Counted from the first letter of the stretch, positions 1-10,193 are shown. The stretch: DNA of 64,000 nucleotides from Luteibacter yeojuensis (GCF_011742875.1 NZ_JAAQTL010000001.1:1674001-1738000); one strand, 5' to 3'. Numbers and translations are program-made. The notes: generated by a model not told the origin, from the letters alone.

Positions 1-1891
1 CGATCCCGACGGTCCGGCCGTCGTACACGCCCAGCAGGTTGTCGTGGCCCTGCCAGATCAGCCAGTTCGGATCCCACTCGTAGCTGGCGCCGAGAAACAC
101 GCTGAAAGCGTCGGTGATGAAGTACGTGGGCGTGAACTTGAAGTAGTAGCCGAGCCGGTGGTAACCGGTGAGCTGGTTGCCGGTGATGAAACCCTCCGCC
201 TCCCAGGCCCAGCGGCCGATGCGCGGACGCGTGCGGTCGTAGGTCAGCTTCGCCGTGGGCGGGGTGTGCAGGGCATTGCCGCCACGGGTGAGCCGGTCGT
301 CGTACGCCGCGGAGAACGTATCCAGCCGCCACTCCTCCTCGCCGCCGTCGCGCCGCCGGCTGTCGCGCACGATGCGGAAACGGCGGCTCACGGCACGTCC
401 GTCGGTGTTGTCGGCGCCCGAAATGCGGTACTCCCACAGGTGCGAGGTGTACGCGGAATCCGCCGGGAGACCGGTAAGGCGGCGGCGCACTTCCCAGTGC
501 AGGTAGAGCATGTCGTTGCGCGGCAGGTAGCCGAAGTCGTCGATGTCCAGGCGGCGGCCGAAGTACATGCCGAGCCACTGCTGGGCCCACACGTCGTTCA
601 TCTGCCAATAGGCGATGCTGGTCGCGCCGAGGCCGGACGTGTTCGCCCCGGGCTCGTCGATCTTGCTGCCGACCACGTTGCTGGTGATGGTGAACGCGCT
701 GCTGGGCTGCCAGCGATGGTCGAAGCCGAGCACGTTGGCATCGCGGTCGAGGTACGGATGGTTCACCCGCGTGGCGAGCATGCCGAAGGTCTGCGTACCC
801 TCGTTCTGGCTCAGGCGCAGCGCGCCGAAGGTACGGCCGGCGTCGCCCTTCTCCTGCGCGGTGAGGATGCCGTAGCTCGTCGAACCGACGCTGCCGTTGA
901 CCTTCACCGCGGTGGAGATGTCGGCGGCACCGTGGCCGTCGTCGGACGCGCCACCCACGCGCCGCGTGTAGACCAGCTGCGAGTAGTCGTCGAGCAGGCT
1001 GAAGTCGAAGATGCCCTGGTTCTCGGTGAAGAACGGGCGTTTGTCGGTGAAGAAGGTTTCCTCCGGCGAGAAGTTCACCACGAGGTCGTCGCTCTCCACC
1101 TGGCCGAAGTCCGGATTGATGGTGGCGGTGAGCTGGGTCTGGCCGTTGGGCTTCCACAGGATGTCCGCGCCCTGCTCGAACGACGTGCCGCCGTTCACGC
1201 GATCCACCCTTCCGACCACGTACGGCGTGACCGCGAAAAGCGATTGCGAATACGCGGGAAGCCGCACGTGATTGAAGCTGGACAGGAACCGCCCCTGGTC
1301 GAACGTGATCGTGGGCCAGCCCATGCGCTCGCCGGTGCCGCCGATCACGCGATCGATGTAAAGCCCGATGGTGCGCTCGCCGTCGTGCGCCTTGTGCATC
1401 GGCGCGATGTACCACGGGATCAGCACCTCGACGGAATAGCCGTCCGCGTCCTCGCTGACCGCGTGATCCCACGCGCCGTCCCAGTCGTAGCTGAAATCGG
1501 ATTCGTTGGTGATCACCTCGTCGGCGATGCCGCCCTGCGACTTCACCTCAAAGTCGTAGCCCACGCGACCGTCGCCGTTGAAGTCGACCATCACGTTGAC
1601 GCGGTCGACCAGCGCGTTCTCGTCGCGCCGGGTCTGCTGGTGCGAGCGCGGGACACCGTCCGGCTGCGTGGCGCGGATCGCCACCGCGAGGCCCTTCGGC
1701 GTCGACAGGATCCACGCCTCGGTGGGCTGACTGCCGGGCTTCCCCGTCAACGGCTGGGTCTGGCGAAAGTCGACGATGTGTTTGGCGCCGGCCCATTCCG
1801 TGGGATCGATATGACCGTCGATGACGACCTCGGCATACGCGGGAGCGACGGTGAACCCCAGGAGGGCGGCGAGGATGAAGCGACAACGCAT
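1..1891 (-). CDS. DUF5916 family protein (C-terminus cut by window edge)
   Basis: The reading frame opens with MRCRFILAALLGFTVAPAYA, a clear Sec signal peptide, and is then open to the left edge (about 630 codons). The mature N-terminus (VVIDGHIDPTEWAGA) is typical of a carbohydrate-binding family 9-like domain. The last visible part (FLGASYEWDPNWLIWQGHD) resembles the C-terminal beta-strand region of DUF5916 proteins, which are predicted outer-membrane-associated proteins of unknown function and usually run to about 700-800 residues, so only a short tail is missing. The start at 1891 is the first ATG before the signal peptide; the ribosome site is weak. A large plus-strand frame over the same DNA is its antisense shadow. 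Confidence 0.8.
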   Translation of the reverse strand, partial: MRCRFILAALLGFTVAPAYAEVVIDGHIDPTEWAGAKHIVDFRQTQPLTGKPGSQPTEAWILSTPKGLAVAIRATQPDGVPRSHQQTRRDENALVDRVNVMVDFNGDGRVGYDFEVKSQGGIADEVITNESDFSYDWDGAWDHAVSEDADGYSVEVLIPWYIAPMHKAHDGERTIGLYIDRVIGGTGERMGWPTITFDQGRFLSSFNHVRLPAYSQSLFAVTPYVVGRVDRVNGGTSFEQGADILWKPNGQTQLTATINPDFGQVESDDLVVNFSPEETFFTDKRPFFTENQGIFDFSLLDDYSQLVYTRRVGGASDDGHGAADISTAVKVNGSVGSTSYGILTAQEKGDAGRTFGALRLSQNEGTQTFGMLATRVNHPYLDRDANVLGFDHRWQPSSAFTITSNVVGSKIDEPGANTSGLGATSIAYWQMNDVWAQQWLGMYFGRRLDIDDFGYLPRNDMLYLHWEVRRRLTGLPADSAYTSHLWEYRISGADNTDGRAVSRRFRIVRDSRRRDGGEEEWRLDTFSAAYDDRLTRGGNALHTPPTAKLTYDRTRPRIGRWAWEAEGFITGNQLTGYHRLGYYFKFTPTYFITDAFSVFLGASYEWDPNWLIWQGHDNLLGVYDGRTVGI

Positions 1892-1971
1892 GAGTAATCC
1901 GGGACGTGGAAACTTGCGGAAAGGATGCCTGCGGAACCGCAAAGGTTTGCCATGACCCTTGGCCCATGCGC

Positions 1972-2859
1972 TCAACCCGATTCCCTGATGAGATCGACCA
2001 GCGCACGCAACGGCGCGGGTACGTGCCGCCTCCCCGGGTAGTACAGGCACAGGCGGTCGAAGGGCGGCGTCCATTCGGCAAGCACGCGTTCGAGCGTGCC
2101 CGCGGCGAGCGCTTCCTCCACGTTGAACTCGGTGAGGTAGGTGAGGCCCAGGCCCGCCAGCGCGGCTTCCAGCATGAGCTGCGGCGCGTCGAGCGTCAGG
2201 GCGCCCTGCACGTCGACAGCCAGCGCTTCCCCATGCCGCTCGAACTCCCAGCGATAGATGTGCCCGGCCGGCATGCGCGCGCGTATGCATGCGTGCCGCG
2301 AAAGGTCGGCCGGCGTGCGCGGCCGACCGTGTTTCGCGAAATAGTCCGGCGAACCGACCACCGCGAAGCGGATCCGGGCGCCGAAAGGTATCGCGATCAT
2401 GTCGCCCGGTACCGTATCCTCCGTCCGGAAGCCCGCGTCGAACCCCTCCCGCACGATGTCGATCAGGCGCCCCTCGGTCACCAGGTCCAGGTGTACGCCG
2501 GGATACTTACGCATGTACGGAATCAGGTACGGACCGATGACCCGTTGCGCAGCGCCGAACGAGGCATTGATCCGCAGGGTGCCGGTGGGTGGGCCGCCCT
2601 CGTCGCTGGCCCGCTCGATGGCGCCGCGGATATCCGCCATGGCCGGGGCCACGTCGGCCACGAAACGCTCGCCGGCCTGGGTGAGGCGGACGCTGCGCGT
2701 GGTCCGGTGGAACAGCCGCGTACCGATGCGGCCCTCCAGCGACGCCACGGCCTGGCTCAGGGCCGAGGTAGACATCTCCAGAGCGGCCGCGGCGGCGCGG
2801 AAACTGCCGTGGCGGGCCACTGCCAGCACGGCTTCGAGCTCGGTGAGTCCGGATCGCAT
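1972..2859 (-). CDS. LysR-family transcriptional regulator
   Basis: A protein of 295 residues, the standard LysR length. Residues 1-60 form the winged helix-turn-helix (SFRAAAAALEMSTSALSQAV, then LFHRTTRSVRLT), followed by the effector-binding domain with the usual GTLRINASFG linker strand. The ATG at 2859 has a good ribosome site (AGGAG seven bases upstream). It is divergent from the aldehyde dehydrogenase gene at 2961 with about 100 bp between the starts. This is the classic arrangement for a LysR regulator that controls its neighbour and itself. The inducer cannot be predicted from sequence. Confidence 0.9.
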   Translation of the reverse strand: MRSGLTELEAVLAVARHGSFRAAAAALEMSTSALSQAVASLEGRIGTRLFHRTTRSVRLTQAGERFVADVAPAMADIRGAIERASDEGGPPTGTLRINASFGAAQRVIGPYLIPYMRKYPGVHLDLVTEGRLIDIVREGFDAGFRTEDTVPGDMIAIPFGARIRFAVVGSPDYFAKHGRPRTPADLSRHACIRARMPAGHIYRWEFERHGEALAVDVQGALTLDAPQLMLEAALAGLGLTYLTEFNVEEALAAGTLERVLAEWTPPFDRLCLYYPGRRHVPAPLRALVDLIRESG

Positions 2860-2960
2860 TATCCGCTCCTGCTTAACAAGTCATTCGGCTTTGTCCTTCT
2901 TATCAGATCAATGGCCCGGCCGCATCGTTGGAGGTACCCACCCCACGATCGAGGACCGCC
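2860..2960. promoter_or_regulatory. divergent LysR/aldehyde dehydrogenase promoter region
   Basis: This 101-bp gap must hold both promoters. An imperfect dyad, AACAAG (2875-2880) and CTTTGT (2889-2894), has the size of a LysR-type T-N11-A operator half-site pair. The ribosome site GAGGACC lies just before the dehydrogenase ATG. The operator call is inference from gene layout and a weak palindrome. Confidence 0.35.
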
Positions 2961-4385
2961 ATGCACACCATCGAGCAGATCTACATCGACGGCGCTTTTG
3001 TCACCCCACACGGACAGGAGCGCTTCGAACTCTTCAACCCCGCCACCGAGGAGGTGATCGGCACCGTGCGGCTCGGCGACGCGGAAGACGCCCGCCGCGC
3101 GATCGCCGCGGCGAAGCGCGCCTTCGCCACGTTCTCGACGTCCACGGTCGAGGAACGCATCGCCCTGCTCCAGCGCATGCACGACGCCGTACGCGCCCGC
3201 GAAGACGACCTGTTCGAGGCCATACGCGAAGAATACGGAGCACCGGTATCGCGCGGGCGCTGGATGACCGGCTACGCCTCCAGCGTCTTCGTCGAAGCCA
3301 TCGAGACCCTGCGCGCGTTCGACTTCGAGCGGCGGATGGGCGCGGCCGCCGTCGTCATGCAGCCCGTCGGCGTGACGGGCCTCATCACGCCCTGGAACAG
3401 CAATGCCGGCTTCATTTGCGGCAAGCTCGCCACCGCCATCGCGGCCGGCTGCACGGCGGTGATCAAGCCCAGCGAGATGAGCGCGCTGCAGACCCGGATC
3501 GTGACCGAGGCACTGCATGAGGCAGGCGCGCCGGCGGGCGTGTACAACATCGTCACCGGTCGCGGCGACGTGGTGGGCGCAGAGATCGTCGACAGCCCGG
3601 ACGTCGCGAAGATCTCGTTCACCGGATCGACGGCGGTCGGCAAAGGCATCGTCCGCGCCGCCGCGGACACCCTGAAGCGCGTCACGCTCGAGCTGGGCGG
3701 CAAATCGCCCAGTGTGATCCTCGACGATGCCGATCTCGCGAAGGCCATGCCGCTGGTGATCGGTGCGGGATTCATGAACAGCGGACAGGCCTGCATCGCC
3801 GGAACGCGCATCCTCGTGCCGCGTTCCCGACTCGCGGAGTTCGAGGCGATGGCGAAGTCGGCCGTGGAAGCCGTCGTCTCGGGCGATCCCGCGGATCCCG
3901 CCACGGAAGTCGGCCCCATGGTCAGCGCGAAGCAGTGGAACCGCGTGCAAGGCTACATCCGCAAGGGCATCGAGGAAGGCGCCCGCCTCATCGCCGGCGG
4001 CGAAGGACGCCCGCATGGCCATGCCCGGGGGTGGCTGGTACGCCCCACCCTGTTTACCGACGTGCGCAACGACATGACCATCGCCCGCGAGGAAATCTTC
4101 GGGCCGGTGCTGTCGATCATCGCGTATGACGACGAAGAGGAAGCCATCGCAATCGCCAACGATACGAGCTACGGGCTGCAGGCCTACGTACATTCCACCG
4201 ACGAGGCCCGCGCGGTGCGCGTGGCGGCGCGCATCGATGCGGGGCGCGTGCTGGTCAATACGCTGACCCACGAGCCGAAGGCGCCGTTCGGCGGGTTCAA
4301 GCAATCGGGTCTCGGCCGCGAGTCCGGACGCTTCGGCCTCGAGGCCTACCTGGAGCCCAAAGCCGTCCTGGGCCTGCACCAGTAG
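2961..4385 (+). CDS. NAD(P)-dependent aldehyde dehydrogenase
   Basis: A 474-residue aldehyde dehydrogenase superfamily enzyme that oxidises an aldehyde to the acid. The family residues are visible: the PWN loop at 144-146, general base Glu244 in LELGGKSP, catalytic Cys278 in NSGQACIAG, and the late EIFGPV motif. An upstream in-frame start exists at 2928, but the ATG at 2961 has GAGGACC in front and matches the usual N-terminus (the IYIDGAFV strand), so it is preferred. Divergence from the LysR gene suggests aldehyde-induced control. The substrate is not evident. Confidence 0.9.
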   Translation: MHTIEQIYIDGAFVTPHGQERFELFNPATEEVIGTVRLGDAEDARRAIAAAKRAFATFSTSTVEERIALLQRMHDAVRAREDDLFEAIREEYGAPVSRGRWMTGYASSVFVEAIETLRAFDFERRMGAAAVVMQPVGVTGLITPWNSNAGFICGKLATAIAAGCTAVIKPSEMSALQTRIVTEALHEAGAPAGVYNIVTGRGDVVGAEIVDSPDVAKISFTGSTAVGKGIVRAAADTLKRVTLELGGKSPSVILDDADLAKAMPLVIGAGFMNSGQACIAGTRILVPRSRLAEFEAMAKSAVEAVVSGDPADPATEVGPMVSAKQWNRVQGYIRKGIEEGARLIAGGEGRPHGHARGWLVRPTLFTDVRNDMTIAREEIFGPVLSIIAYDDEEEAIAIANDTSYGLQAYVHSTDEARAVRVAARIDAGRVLVNTLTHEPKAPFGGFKQSGLGRESGRFGLEAYLEPKAVLGLHQ

Positions 4386-4411
4386 GAAAGGTTCCGCCGG
4401 GCCTGCTTTTG

Positions 4412-4488
4412 TGTAGGAGCCGCCATGGCGGCGAGGAACCTCGCGACGCGGCCAGAAGCGTGCTCTCGCCGCTATAGCGGCTCCTACA
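4412..4488. repeat. REP-like inverted pair, copy 1
   Basis: Two head-to-head arms related to TGTAGGAGCCGC-N-GCGGCGAGG flank a variable middle. Each arm is itself a short palindrome. It lies between two plus-strand genes. Six further copies of the family occur at 5460, 10194, 16809, 27490, 31096 (single arm) and 37604. Mostly intergenic placement and the imperfect palindrome are typical of REP/RAYT-mobilised elements; no RAYT transposase is in the window. Confidence 0.85.
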
Positions 4489-4540
4489 ACAGCCCGGGCT
4501 CTGCTAACGTCTCCGGGGTCAACAGACCCCAGGGGACTCC

Positions 4541-5452
4541 ATGCTCACCCGTACCTGCCTCGCGCTCGCCTTCCTGCTTGCCCTGCCCGCCATGGCGGAA
4601 GAGGCGAAGAAATCGCCCACGCCGAAGGAGCTGCTGGCGAAGTCGACGCCCGCCGAGTGGCGCACGCCCGATCCGCAGAACCTTGTGTACATGGATCTCC
4701 CGCAAGGCCGCGTCATCATCGAGCTGGCCCAGGACTGGTCGCCGCTGCACGCCGCGAACATCCGCACGCTGATCCGCGAGCACTACTTCGACGGCACGCA
4801 GATCATCCGTGTGCAGGACAACTTCGTCACCCAATGGGGCGACCCCGACGGCGACGACAAGAAGAAAGCAAAGAGCCTGGGCACGGCGAAGGAAACCCTC
4901 GCGCCGGAATTCACCCGCAAGGGCGGCAAGGCCTATCCCTTCACCAAGCTGCCGGATGGCGACGTCTATGCACCGGAAGTCGGTTTCTCGGAGGGCTTCC
5001 CCGTGGCGCGCGACGGCAAGGGCGGGGCATGGATCACGCACTGCTACGGCACCGTGGGCGTCGCGCGCGACACCGGCGCGGAGACCGGCAACGGCAGCTC
5101 GCTCTACGCCATCATCGGACAGGCGCCGCGCAATCTCGACCGCAACCTCGCCGTGGCCGGCAAGGTCATCAAAGGCATGGAGATCCTCTCGGCCTATCCG
5201 CGCGGCGGCGAGCCGATGGGCTTCTATGACAAGCCGGAACAGCGCGTCACGATCAAGAGCGTGCGCCTCGCCGCCGACGTGCCGGAAGCCGAGCGCACAC
5301 CGATCCAGGTGCTGCGCACGGACAGCAAGACCTTCGCTGCGGTGATCGACGCGAAGCGCAACCGCCGCGACGACTTCTACACCCGCCCGGCCGGGAAGAT
5401 CGACCTGTGCAACATCAGCGTGCCGGTGCGGGACCCGTCGAAGAAGCCCTGA
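4541..5452 (+). CDS. periplasmic cyclophilin-type peptidyl-prolyl isomerase
   Basis: A 303-residue protein starting with a signal peptide (LALAFLLALPAMA, cleavage near residue 19). The cyclophilin core is recognisable: VIIELAQDWSPLHAANI, a substrate-loop equivalent FDGTQIIRVQDNFVTQWGDPDG, GTVGVARD, and SLYAIIGQAPRNLDRN as the counterpart of the usual FFI..G.PHLD segment. It is longer than classical PpiA (about 190 residues) because of a charged insertion (DDKKKAKSLG) and a C-terminal extension rich in basic residues. It is likely a folding helper for exported proteins. It stands alone between two REP pairs. Confidence 0.85.
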   Translation: MLTRTCLALAFLLALPAMAEEAKKSPTPKELLAKSTPAEWRTPDPQNLVYMDLPQGRVIIELAQDWSPLHAANIRTLIREHYFDGTQIIRVQDNFVTQWGDPDGDDKKKAKSLGTAKETLAPEFTRKGGKAYPFTKLPDGDVYAPEVGFSEGFPVARDGKGGAWITHCYGTVGVARDTGAETGNGSSLYAIIGQAPRNLDRNLAVAGKVIKGMEILSAYPRGGEPMGFYDKPEQRVTIKSVRLAADVPEAERTPIQVLRTDSKTFAAVIDAKRNRRDDFYTRPAGKIDLCNISVPVRDPSKKP

Positions 5453-5459
5453 AGGCGCC

Positions 5460-5538
5460 TGTAGGAGCCGCTATAGCGGCGAGGAAAAGCTGGCGACCGA
5501 ATCGCAAGATTGCCCTCGCCGCTATAGCGGCTCCCACA
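5460..5538. repeat. REP-like inverted pair, copy 2
   Basis: Two inverted arms (TGTAGGAGCCGCTATAGC on the left, its complement ending CTCCCACA on the right) enclose about 30 bp. It sits between the convergent cyclophilin and DUF3014 genes, where its hairpins could also help end transcription from both sides. Confidence 0.85.
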
Positions 5539-5541
5539 TGT

Positions 5542-6378
5542 TTAGTTCGCGCTGGTCGATGACACCGCGGGCGCACCGGCCACGATGGCCTCCCGCAACG
5601 CCCGAAGCTTCGCCTTCAGCTTCGCCTCGTTCGCCGGCCCCACGCGGATCATGAACTTCTGTCCTACCGACAACTGTTCGTAGTCGGGGTTGGCGTAGAC
5701 ATAGCCTTCCTTCGCCGGAATCAGCTGTAGCGTGCCCTTCGGTTCCGGCGCGGCGAGGAGGTGGTCGATGACCTCGATGAGGCGGTCGTTGAAATAGCCG
5801 CCCGTGCCGAGGTCGCGATACGCATCCTGGAATAGCGGATAGTTGCGCTTGTACCAGCTTGCGGCAGCGGCCGGATTCACGCGGTCGGCCACGTACATGT
5901 ACGTGTCGTAGCGCGCATAGTTCTTCTTTGATTCGACGAACATGCCGTCGTCCGACTGCACCTGGAAGCGGCCTGTCGGGGTGCGCAACGGCACGACGTT
6001 CATGCCGATGGTGTGCTTTGGCAATGCATCAATGGTGGACACCATGCGCGAGACGATCGCCTGCGGCTTCAGCAGCGACTTCAGCGCATCGTCGCTGGTG
6101 AGCGCCATGAGGCCGGCGAGCACGGCGTCGTCGCTCTGGTCCAGCGACGGCAGCGCCGCGGTGGAACCGCTGGCCGGGCCGATGGGATGCTGCGGCAGCG
6201 CCGCGTTCTGCGCGGTGCCGGCATGGGCCGGTGCGGAAGAACTCGCGCCCGCGAAGGCCGGCGCCTCCGCCTTGTCGCGCGCCATTTTCTCCCGATACAC
6301 GAAGATGCCGACCACCACGGCGATCGCCACCACCAGCAAACCCGCAACCCACTTCGAACCCGACGACTGACTGCTCAC
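5542..6378 (-). CDS. DUF3014 family membrane-anchored protein
   Basis: About 278 residues. An N-terminal transmembrane helix (VAGLLVVAIAVVVGIFVY) is followed by a Ala/Pro/Ser-rich linker, then a conserved periplasmic domain (LLKPQAIVSRMVSTIDAL, YARYDTYMYVADRV, YPLFQDAYRDLG) that matches the DUF3014 family of unknown function. A TTG at 6402 is possible, but the GTG at 6378 has GGAG seven bases upstream and puts the membrane helix at the usual place, so it is chosen. The long leader before it contains mutually exclusive hairpins. Confidence 0.8.
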   Translation of the reverse strand: MSSQSSGSKWVAGLLVVAIAVVVGIFVYREKMARDKAEAPAFAGASSSAPAHAGTAQNAALPQHPIGPASGSTAALPSLDQSDDAVLAGLMALTSDDALKSLLKPQAIVSRMVSTIDALPKHTIGMNVVPLRTPTGRFQVQSDDGMFVESKKNYARYDTYMYVADRVNPAAAASWYKRNYPLFQDAYRDLGTGGYFNDRLIEVIDHLLAAPEPKGTLQLIPAKEGYVYANPDYEQLSVGQKFMIRVGPANEAKLKAKLRALREAIVAGAPAVSSTSAN

Positions 6379-6400
6379 TACACCGCTCCTACACAGAACC

Positions 6401-6498
6401 AAGCCCCCATGGGACTACGAACCGGTGGTCGAGTTCAAATCGGGGGCTTGCCCGACGCCTGCATACCTGCTTAATCCGCAGGCGCCGGGTACTCCCCC
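6401..6498 (-). promoter_or_regulatory. structured leader with two mutually exclusive hairpins
   Basis: Read on the minus strand, the CCCCC at 6442-6446 can pair upstream with GGGGG at 6494-6498, extending a 12-bp stem (6451-6462 with 6478-6489). Alternatively it can pair downstream in an 8-bp stem (6442-6449 with 6401-6408) that ends about 20 bases before the DUF3014 start codon. Shared pairing segments are the layout of an attenuator or riboswitch, but no known riboswitch motif is recognised. A stand-alone small RNA is the other possibility. Confidence 0.35.
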
Positions 6499-6645
6499 TC
6501 TGGCCTAGCTCCCCATGAGGGAACAACCCGCATCGAGGCACGAACTCGCGTCAGCGAGTCGTCCGATTCCGTAGGCGGCGATGCGGCGCGCAGGATAACC
6601 GGGGCGTAAGTCGTTGGGTCCCTGCCTGCGCAGGGACGACGGGCT
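6499..6645. other. intergenic stretch downstream of icmF
   Basis: No coding region is supported here. It contains a small hairpin (ACTCGC-GTCA-GCGAGT near 6544-6559) and the hairpin at 6618-6637 described separately. It separates icmF from the DUF3014 leader. Confidence 0.5.
6618..6637 (-). terminator. hairpin behind icmF (possible terminator or single REP)
   Basis: A perfect 8-bp stem, GTCCCTGC with GCAGGGAC, with a 4-base loop lies just after the icmF stop codon. No T-run follows, so it may be a transcript-end stabiliser or a different small palindromic repeat rather than a true Rho-independent terminator. Confidence 0.45.
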
Positions 6646-9600
6646 TTACATGTTACGGCGGTACTCGCCGCCCACGTCGTACAGCGCGTGGCTGATCTGT
6701 CCGAGCGAGTTGTGCTGTACGGCTTCCATCAGTTCCGCGAACACGTTGCGGCGGTCGCGGGCCGTCTTCTGCAACGTCTTCAGGCTCTCCGGGGCCAGGC
6801 CGTTGCGGGCCTTGCCGTAGAGCAGCACGTTGTCGATCTGCTGGCCCTTCTCCTCTTCCGTGGAGCGGATCAGTTCGATCTCGGTGGCGATCTCGCCGCC
6901 GTGGTCCTTCGGCAGGAAGGTGTTCACGCCGATGAGCGGAAGCGAGCCGTCGTGCTTCTTGTGCTCGTAGTACATCGACTCTTCCTGGATCTTGCCGCGC
7001 TGGTACATCGTATCCATAGCGCCGAGCACGCCGCCGCGCTCGCTGATCGCCTCGAACTCCTTGTACACGGCTTCTTCCACGAGGTCGGTCAGTTCGTCGA
7101 CCACGAAGCTGCCCTGCCACGGGTTCTCGTTGAAGTTGAGGCCGAGCTCGCGGTTGATGATGAGCTGGATCGCCACGGCACGGCGCACGCTCTCTTCCGT
7201 GGGCGTGGTGATCGCCTCGTCGTAGGCGTTCGTGTGCAGGCTGTTGCAGTTGTCGAACAACGCGTACAGCGCCTGCAGCGTGGTGCGGATGTCGTTGAAC
7301 TGGATTTCCTGCGCGTGCAGCGAACGGCCGGAGGTCTGGATGTGGTACTTCAGCATCTGGCTGCGCGCGCTGGCGCCGTAGCGCTCGCGCATGGCGCGGG
7401 CCCAGATGCGGCGAGCCACGCGACCGATCACCGTATATTCCGGGTCCATGCCGTTGGAGAAGAAGAACGACAGGTTCGGCGCGAAATCGTCGATCTTCAT
7501 GCCGCGGGCGAGGTAGTACTCCACGATGGTGAAGCCGTTCGACAGCGTGAAGGCCAGCTGGCTGATCGGGTTCGCCCCGGCTTCCGCGATGTGGTAGCCC
7601 GAGATCGACACCGAATAGAAGTTGCGGACCTTGTGGTCGACGAAGTACTGCTGGATGTCGCCCATCATGCGCAGCGCGAATTCCGTGCTGAAGATGCAGG
7701 TGTTCTGCGCCTGGTCTTCCTTCAGGATGTCGGCCTGCACTGTGCCTCGCACGGTCGCCAGCGTGTACGCCTTGATCCGCGCGTAGGTCTCCGCATCCAC
7801 GACTTCCTCGCCCGAGACGCCGAGCAGCCCGAGGCCGAGGCCGTCGTTGCCCTGGGGCAGGTCGCCGTTGTAACGCGGGCGGTTGCCGTCCGGATACAGC
7901 TCGGCGATGCGCGCGTTGGCGGCTTCCCAGCGCGAGGCATCCTCGTTGAGGTACTTCTCGATGTTCTGGTCGATCGCCGTGTTCATGAACATGGCGAGGA
8001 TGATCGGCGCGGGACCGTTGATCGTCATCGACACAGACGTGGTCGGTGCCGACAGGTCGAAGCCGGAGTAGAGCTTCTTCATGTCGTCGAGCGTGGCGAT
8101 GGAGACGCCGGAGTTGCCGATCTTGCCGTAGATGTCGGGACGCGGTGCGGGATCCTCGCCGTACAGCGTCACCGAGTCGAACGCCGTGGACAGGCGCGCG
8201 GCGCCGCCGCCCAGCGAGAGGTAATGGAAGCGGCGATTCGTACGCTCGGGCGTACCCTCGCCCGCGAACATGCGGGTCGGGTCTTCGCCGGCGCGACGGT
8301 ACGGGAACACGCCGCCGGTATACGGATAGTGGCCAGGCAGGTTCTCGCGCATGAGGAAGGAAAGCAGTTCGCCCCAGTCCTTGGTCTTGGGCGGCGACAC
8401 CTTCGGGATTTTCTGGTGGCTCAACGATTCGCGGTAGTTTTCCACGCGAATGACCTTGTCGCGCACCTGGTATTCGTTGAATTCGGCCGTGACCGACTCG
8501 AACCGGGCCGGCCACTCGCGCAGGAGGTGGATCGCCTCGCTGGACAGCTCGCGCACGGTCTCGTTGTAGCGCTGGCGCAGGGTGATGAGGGAGCGGTCGC
8601 CGTGCACGGTGAGCAGCGCGTGGTCGTAGAGGTCGAAGGCACGCGGCAGCGACTCGTCGCCGATGTCCTTCAACGACTCGTAGTAATGCTGCGCCTTGCT
8701 CGCCGCCGCGGCCTGCACCGCGATGGATGCGTTGACGCCCCGGCCCTGCTCCGCGATCTCCGCAAGGTAACGCACGCGGTTGCCCGGAATCAGCACGGTG
8801 GCGCGCGGCTCGCGCAGGCTGGTGTCGACATCCGGCGTCCACGTGGCCTCGGGCAGCGAGAGCTTCTCGCGCAGCAGCCGGCACAGGTTGTCGAACATCC
8901 AGGTCACGCCCGGATCGTTGAACTGGCTGGCAATGGTCGGATAGACCGGCACCTTCTCGTCCGGCAGCTGGAAGGCCGCGCGGTTGCGCTTCCACTGCTT
9001 GCGCACGTCGCGCAGCGCATCCTCGGCGCCGCGCTTGTCGAATTTGTTGAGCACCACGAGCTCGGCGAAGTCGAGCATGTCGATCTTCTCGAGCTGGCTC
9101 GCGGCGCCGTATTCGCTGGTCATGACATAGACCGGGAAATCGACGAGATCGACGATCTCCGAGTCGCTCTGGCCGATGCCGGCGGTCTCGACGATCACCA
9201 GGTCGTAGCTCTGGGCCTTGAGGAAATCGATGCAGTCGTGCAGCACGACCGAGGTGGCGGCATGCTGGCGGCGGGTGGCCATCGAACGCATGTACACGCG
9301 CGGACTGCGCAGCGAGTTCATGCGGATGCGATCGCCCAGCAGCGCGCCGCCGCTGCGACGGCGGGTCGGGTCGACGGCCAGCACGGCGATGCGCATCTGC
9401 GGGAAGGCATGCAGGAAGCGCAGCAGCAGTTCGTCCACGACGGACGACTTGCCGGCGCCGCCGGTACCGGTCAGCCCGAGCACCGGGGTCTTCCCCCCGG
9501 CGAGCTTCCACGCCTTGCGCAGGCGGGCCAGTTCTTCCTCGCCCAGGTGGTCTTCCTCGATCGCCGAAAGCATGGCGCCGATGGAGATCTCGTCCTCGAC

Positions 9601-10098
9601 GGAGGTGGCGGGCGGGGCGACTTCCACGCGCTGCATCGCTGCGGCGCGCGTACGCGTCATCACGTCCTCGATCATCTCCACGAGGCCGAGCTTCATGCCG
9701 TCGTTCGGATGGTAGATGCGCTCCACGCCGTAGGCCTGGAGCTCCTTGATTTCTTCCGGCGTGATGGTGCCGCCACCGCCGCCAAACACGCGCACATGGC
9801 CTGCACCGCGCTCGCGCAGCATGTCCACCATGTACTTGAAATATTCCACGTGGCCGCCCTGGTAGGACGACAGTGCGATGGCGTCCGCGTCTTCCTGCAG
9901 CGCGGCGCGCACCACGTCTTCCACCGAGCGGTTATGGCCCAGGTGGATCACCTCCGCACCCTGGCTCTGGATGATCCGGCGCATGATGTTGATGGCGGCG
10001 TCGTGTCCGTCGAACAGGCTCGCCGCCGTGACGAAGCGCAGCGGGGTCGCCTCGGCGTCCGTGCTGCTGGCGGGGATGTGCTGGGGCTGCGAGCTCAT
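6646..10098 (-). CDS. icmF: fused isobutyryl-CoA mutase/GTPase IcmF
   Basis: A protein of 1150 residues. Order of parts: a B12-binding domain (DGHD with axial His32, then [10 protein letters not shown] and FGGGGGTI), a MeaI-type G-protein chaperone domain (P-loop [12 protein letters not shown] at 208-219, later NKFDKRG), and a large TIM-barrel mutase domain ([24 protein letters not shown]-like [14 protein letters not shown]). This is the IcmF layout, in which the mutase and its repair GTPase share one chain. It interconverts isobutyryl-CoA and butyryl-CoA and can act on isovaleryl-CoA in some members. The ATG at 10098 has GGAG upstream; an upstream start would translate the REP element. It fits the branched-chain acyl-CoA theme of the window. 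Confidence 0.93.
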   Translation of the reverse strand: MSSQPQHIPASSTDAEATPLRFVTAASLFDGHDAAINIMRRIIQSQGAEVIHLGHNRSVEDVVRAALQEDADAIALSSYQGGHVEYFKYMVDMLRERGAGHVRVFGGGGGTITPEEIKELQAYGVERIYHPNDGMKLGLVEMIEDVMTRTRAAAMQRVEVAPPATSVEDEISIGAMLSAIEEDHLGEEELARLRKAWKLAGGKTPVLGLTGTGGAGKSSVVDELLLRFLHAFPQMRIAVLAVDPTRRRSGGALLGDRIRMNSLRSPRVYMRSMATRRQHAATSVVLHDCIDFLKAQSYDLVIVETAGIGQSDSEIVDLVDFPVYVMTSEYGAASQLEKIDMLDFAELVVLNKFDKRGAEDALRDVRKQWKRNRAAFQLPDEKVPVYPTIASQFNDPGVTWMFDNLCRLLREKLSLPEATWTPDVDTSLREPRATVLIPGNRVRYLAEIAEQGRGVNASIAVQAAAASKAQHYYESLKDIGDESLPRAFDLYDHALLTVHGDRSLITLRQRYNETVRELSSEAIHLLREWPARFESVTAEFNEYQVRDKVIRVENYRESLSHQKIPKVSPPKTKDWGELLSFLMRENLPGHYPYTGGVFPYRRAGEDPTRMFAGEGTPERTNRRFHYLSLGGGAARLSTAFDSVTLYGEDPAPRPDIYGKIGNSGVSIATLDDMKKLYSGFDLSAPTTSVSMTINGPAPIILAMFMNTAIDQNIEKYLNEDASRWEAANARIAELYPDGNRPRYNGDLPQGNDGLGLGLLGVSGEEVVDAETYARIKAYTLATVRGTVQADILKEDQAQNTCIFSTEFALRMMGDIQQYFVDHKVRNFYSVSISGYHIAEAGANPISQLAFTLSNGFTIVEYYLARGMKIDDFAPNLSFFFSNGMDPEYTVIGRVARRIWARAMRERYGASARSQMLKYHIQTSGRSLHAQEIQFNDIRTTLQALYALFDNCNSLHTNAYDEAITTPTEESVRRAVAIQLIINRELGLNFNENPWQGSFVVDELTDLVEEAVYKEFEAISERGGVLGAMDTMYQRGKIQEESMYYEHKKHDGSLPLIGVNTFLPKDHGGEIATEIELIRSTEEEKGQQIDNVLLYGKARNGLAPESLKTLQKTARDRRNVFAELMEAVQHNSLGQISHALYDVGGEYRRNM

Positions 10099-10193
10099 GA
10101 AGACTCCGGGAACGATCGACGACGGTGGGGAGCTGTGAATTCTACTGCGGCGGGGGCGCAGCGCTTTGCTGCAATGCAGCGCAGAGAGCCTGC

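Noticed and set aside
44-1897. A long plus-strand frame of 617 codons
   Set aside because: It is antisense to the DUF5916 gene, which has a signal peptide and family motifs; high G+C opens such shadows.
6403-6560. Possible tRNA, tmRNA, 6S or signal-recognition RNA between icmF and DUF3014
   Set aside because: GTTCAAAT looks like a T-loop but no matching stems exist, and none of the conserved motifs of tmRNA, 6S, 4.5S or RNase P RNA is present.
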